Below, piece after piece: positions 6,473 through 7,888 of a stretch of 7,888 bases of DNA. The stretch comes from Caryophanales bacterium UBA4100. GTDB taxonomy: Bacteria; Bacillota; Bacilli; Paenibacillales; UBA4045. The notes beneath the pieces were generated by a model that was not told the origin of the DNA, ran no database searches, and was given only the letters and a program-made list of their open reading frames with translations. Position numbers and translations under genes: made by a program. The stretch lies in NCBI GenBank assembly GCA_002383285.1, contig DFXU01000033.1:1-7888 (forward strand), in the 5' to 3' direction. The first letter of the stretch is position 1. Each line of letters opens with the position of its first letter.

Positions 6473-7888
6473 GGACGAAGTATTCGTGAGAGAGTCAATT
6501 CGAGAAATTATTCGTTGGGAGGACCTAGGCTTCGAGGTGGTAGGTGAGGCTGGTAATGGGCAGGATGCCTTAGCGTTAATTGAGCAGCTTATTCCTGATT
6601 TAGTACTTACGGACATCGACATGCCGATATTAGATGGAATCGAGCTTCTAAAGCAAGCAAGAGATAAAGGATATGAGTGTCGGTTTATTATGCTCACATG
6701 TATGGATGAGTTCGATTATGTAAGACAAGCTATGGAATATGGGGCTTCAAATTACATTCTGAAGCTTTCTATGAGTGTGCAAACCTTAAGGGACACCTTA
6801 GTAAAGGCGTCCCGTGAATTATCTTCGAATTCCATCGCAGGTGCCGCTTTAACAAAGAATAGTTACGAATCGTTGTGGAACTATGTATACGAGGACATTA
6901 ATCACCCTGAGGTAGCTGAATTTATAGAGAAAAGCATCAATGTATACCATAATCATCTCTCCGTCTTCGCTGTTCTACATGGCAAGAAATCCTTCAATCC
7001 TAGACAATTATTAGATGGCTGGCGATGGAATTCTAAAGAGTATACGATGCATGCCTATCAGAGGATGGGGCAAACCTCATTGTTTATATACACATCCTTC
7101 AAGATTCCTGAATTAACAACCTATCATACGAATGAGTTCCCAATATCGGCCATACTTAATAAACCATCAGGCTTAGTATTGGCAACCTGGAGGGAGGCTT
7201 TAAGGGGGCTCGATAGCTATTGGTATGGTCGCTCCTTACAATCACAGCTATCCGAGACGAAGCAGTTTGTTGTGTCAGGGGGGGAAGGAGATGTATTGTC
7301 CTGGGGAGTGGAGAAGAGGATGATGCAGGCTTTTGAATTAGAAGATGTATCTGCTTGTAAGGAAGCTATTGATATCATATGGATGGACATGCAGTCCAAT
7401 AAAGTCCCCATGCCTATCGTCAAGAATTCCGCTTCAAGAATGGTCTCTAATTGTCTGCGTATTATAAATCGGAGTGTAGCACATCCTGATCAACTTGAAG
7501 ATGTGGTCGATCATGAGACATTAAAGATGTGGGTTTTGAACGAATTAGAACGTGCACTGTCTACGAAAGTAGAGGTGCTAGAATCAGATCATCCTGAAAT
7601 CAATAAAATCCTTCAATATATTAATCAGCATTATAGTAAGGATATTACGGTTAAACAGATGGCGGAATACGCATCAATCGGGGAAAGTTATCTGAGTGGT
7701 TTATTCAAGAAGAAGATCGGACACAATTTAATTCATTATCTTCATACCGTTCGAATTAAGCATGCACAGCAATATCTCATTCAATCTGATTTCTCGATCA
7801 ACGTTATTGGAGGCAAGGTTGGTTTTGTGAATGACAATTATTTTATCAAAATATTCAAAAGAATAACAAATCTAACTCCTAGTGAATA
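6450..7888 (+). CDS. YesN/AraC-type response regulator (3' end cut by window edge)
   Basis: The open frame holds 479 complete codons and leaves the window without a stop. Residues 1-120 are a receiver domain: MWKVIIVEDE with acidic Glu8-Asp9, phospho-acceptor Asp55 in LTDIDMP, Thr83 in MLTCMDEF, and Lys105 in YILKLS. A long linker (about 125-375) has no motif I can name. Residues 382-479 form an AraC-type double helix-turn-helix: ITVKQMAEYASIGESYLSGLFKK, then VGFVNDNYFIKIFKR and LTPSE at the edge. Because that last signature normally sits near the protein end, only a short tail is probably missing. The gene overlaps the kinase by 23 bases, so the two proteins are almost certainly partners. 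Phosphorylation at Asp55 should promote DNA binding to target promoters, which are not in the window. The receiver has Leu rather than the usual Pro after Lys105. Confidence 0.93.
   Translation, partial: MWKVIIVEDEVFVRESIREIIRWEDLGFEVVGEAGNGQDALALIEQLIPDLVLTDIDMPILDGIELLKQARDKGYECRFIMLTCMDEFDYVRQAMEYGASNYILKLSMSVQTLRDTLVKASRELSSNSIAGAALTKNSYESLWNYVYEDINHPEVAEFIEKSINVYHNHLSVFAVLHGKKSFNPRQLLDGWRWNSKEYTMHAYQRMGQTSLFIYTSFKIPELTTYHTNEFPISAILNKPSGLVLATWREALRGLDSYWYGRSLQSQLSETKQFVVSGGEGDVLSWGVEKRMMQAFELEDVSACKEAIDIIWMDMQSNKVPMPIVKNSASRMVSNCLRIINRSVAHPDQLEDVVDHETLKMWVLNELERALSTKVEVLESDHPEINKILQYINQHYSKDITVKQMAEYASIGESYLSGLFKKKIGHNLIHYLHTVRIKHAQQYLIQSDFSINVIGGKVGFVNDNYFIKIFKRITNLTPSE
6790..6813 (+). 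repeat. Intragenic stem-loop after the receiver domain
   Basis: GGGAC (6790-6794) pairs with GTCCC (6809-6813), and CCTT (6796-6799) with AAGG (6804-6807), separated by one A-C mismatch and closed by the 4-base loop AGTA. It lies at the end of the receiver-domain coding region and has no T tract after it. The structure is good on paper; function is unknown and it may be coincidental. Confidence 0.4.

Noticed and set aside
6419..6697. Reverse-strand open frame opposite the kinase-regulator junction
   Set aside because: It is antisense to the receiver-domain coding region, whose motifs are clear on the + strand.
7217..7423. Reverse-strand open frame opposite the regulator linker
   Set aside because: The + strand frame is open through to the AraC domain, and the reverse translation has no motif.
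1..7888. Mobile elements, CRISPR arrays, tRNA or rRNA genes, defence systems
   Set aside because: No transposase or integrase frames, spaced repeats, tRNA-like folds or defence-protein motifs were seen; every long frame is a recognisable housekeeping, competence or signalling gene.

Overview
The window looks like an ordinary chromosomal stretch from a moderately AT-rich Gram-positive bacterium of the Bacillota, most likely Paenibacillus or a close relative. This rests on the strong AGGAGG-type ribosome binding sites, the comEB-comEC gene pair, and a YesM/YesN-type two-component pair of the kind Paenibacillaceae carry in many copies. The genus is an inference from gene content and protein style, not a database match. 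All five genes lie on the + strand, and there is no sign of mobile DNA, tRNA, rRNA or CRISPR.

Layout: (1) Positions 1-69 are a short leader with nested inverted repeats and a strong ribosome binding site. (2) metY (70-1362) encodes a PLP-dependent O-acetylhomoserine sulfhydrylase. (3) comEB (1400-1918) encodes a dCMP deaminase. (4) comEC (1923-4469) encodes the DNA uptake channel protein, with competence and metallo-beta-lactamase domains; a terminator-like hairpin lies at its 5' end. (5) Positions 4470-4678 are a 209-base non-coding gap with a candidate promoter and a 10-bp palindrome. (6) A YesM-type membrane histidine kinase (4679-6472) follows. (7) A YesN/AraC-type response regulator starts at 6450 inside the kinase gene and runs off the right edge at 7888, probably only a few codons short of its end.

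The first three genes are tightly spaced and could be one transcript that joins sulfur amino acid synthesis, pyrimidine nucleotide metabolism and DNA uptake. comEA, which precedes comEB in the classical Bacillus comE operon, is not between metY and comEB. The last two genes form a separate, translationally coupled signalling unit: the kinase senses an extracellular cue, and the regulator binds DNA through its C-terminal AraC domain. Their targets would be expected outside the window.

I did not find a convincing undescribed system. The points most worth a second look are the hairpin and uncertain start at comEC, the metY-comEB-comEC arrangement without comEA, and the inverted repeats ahead of metY.
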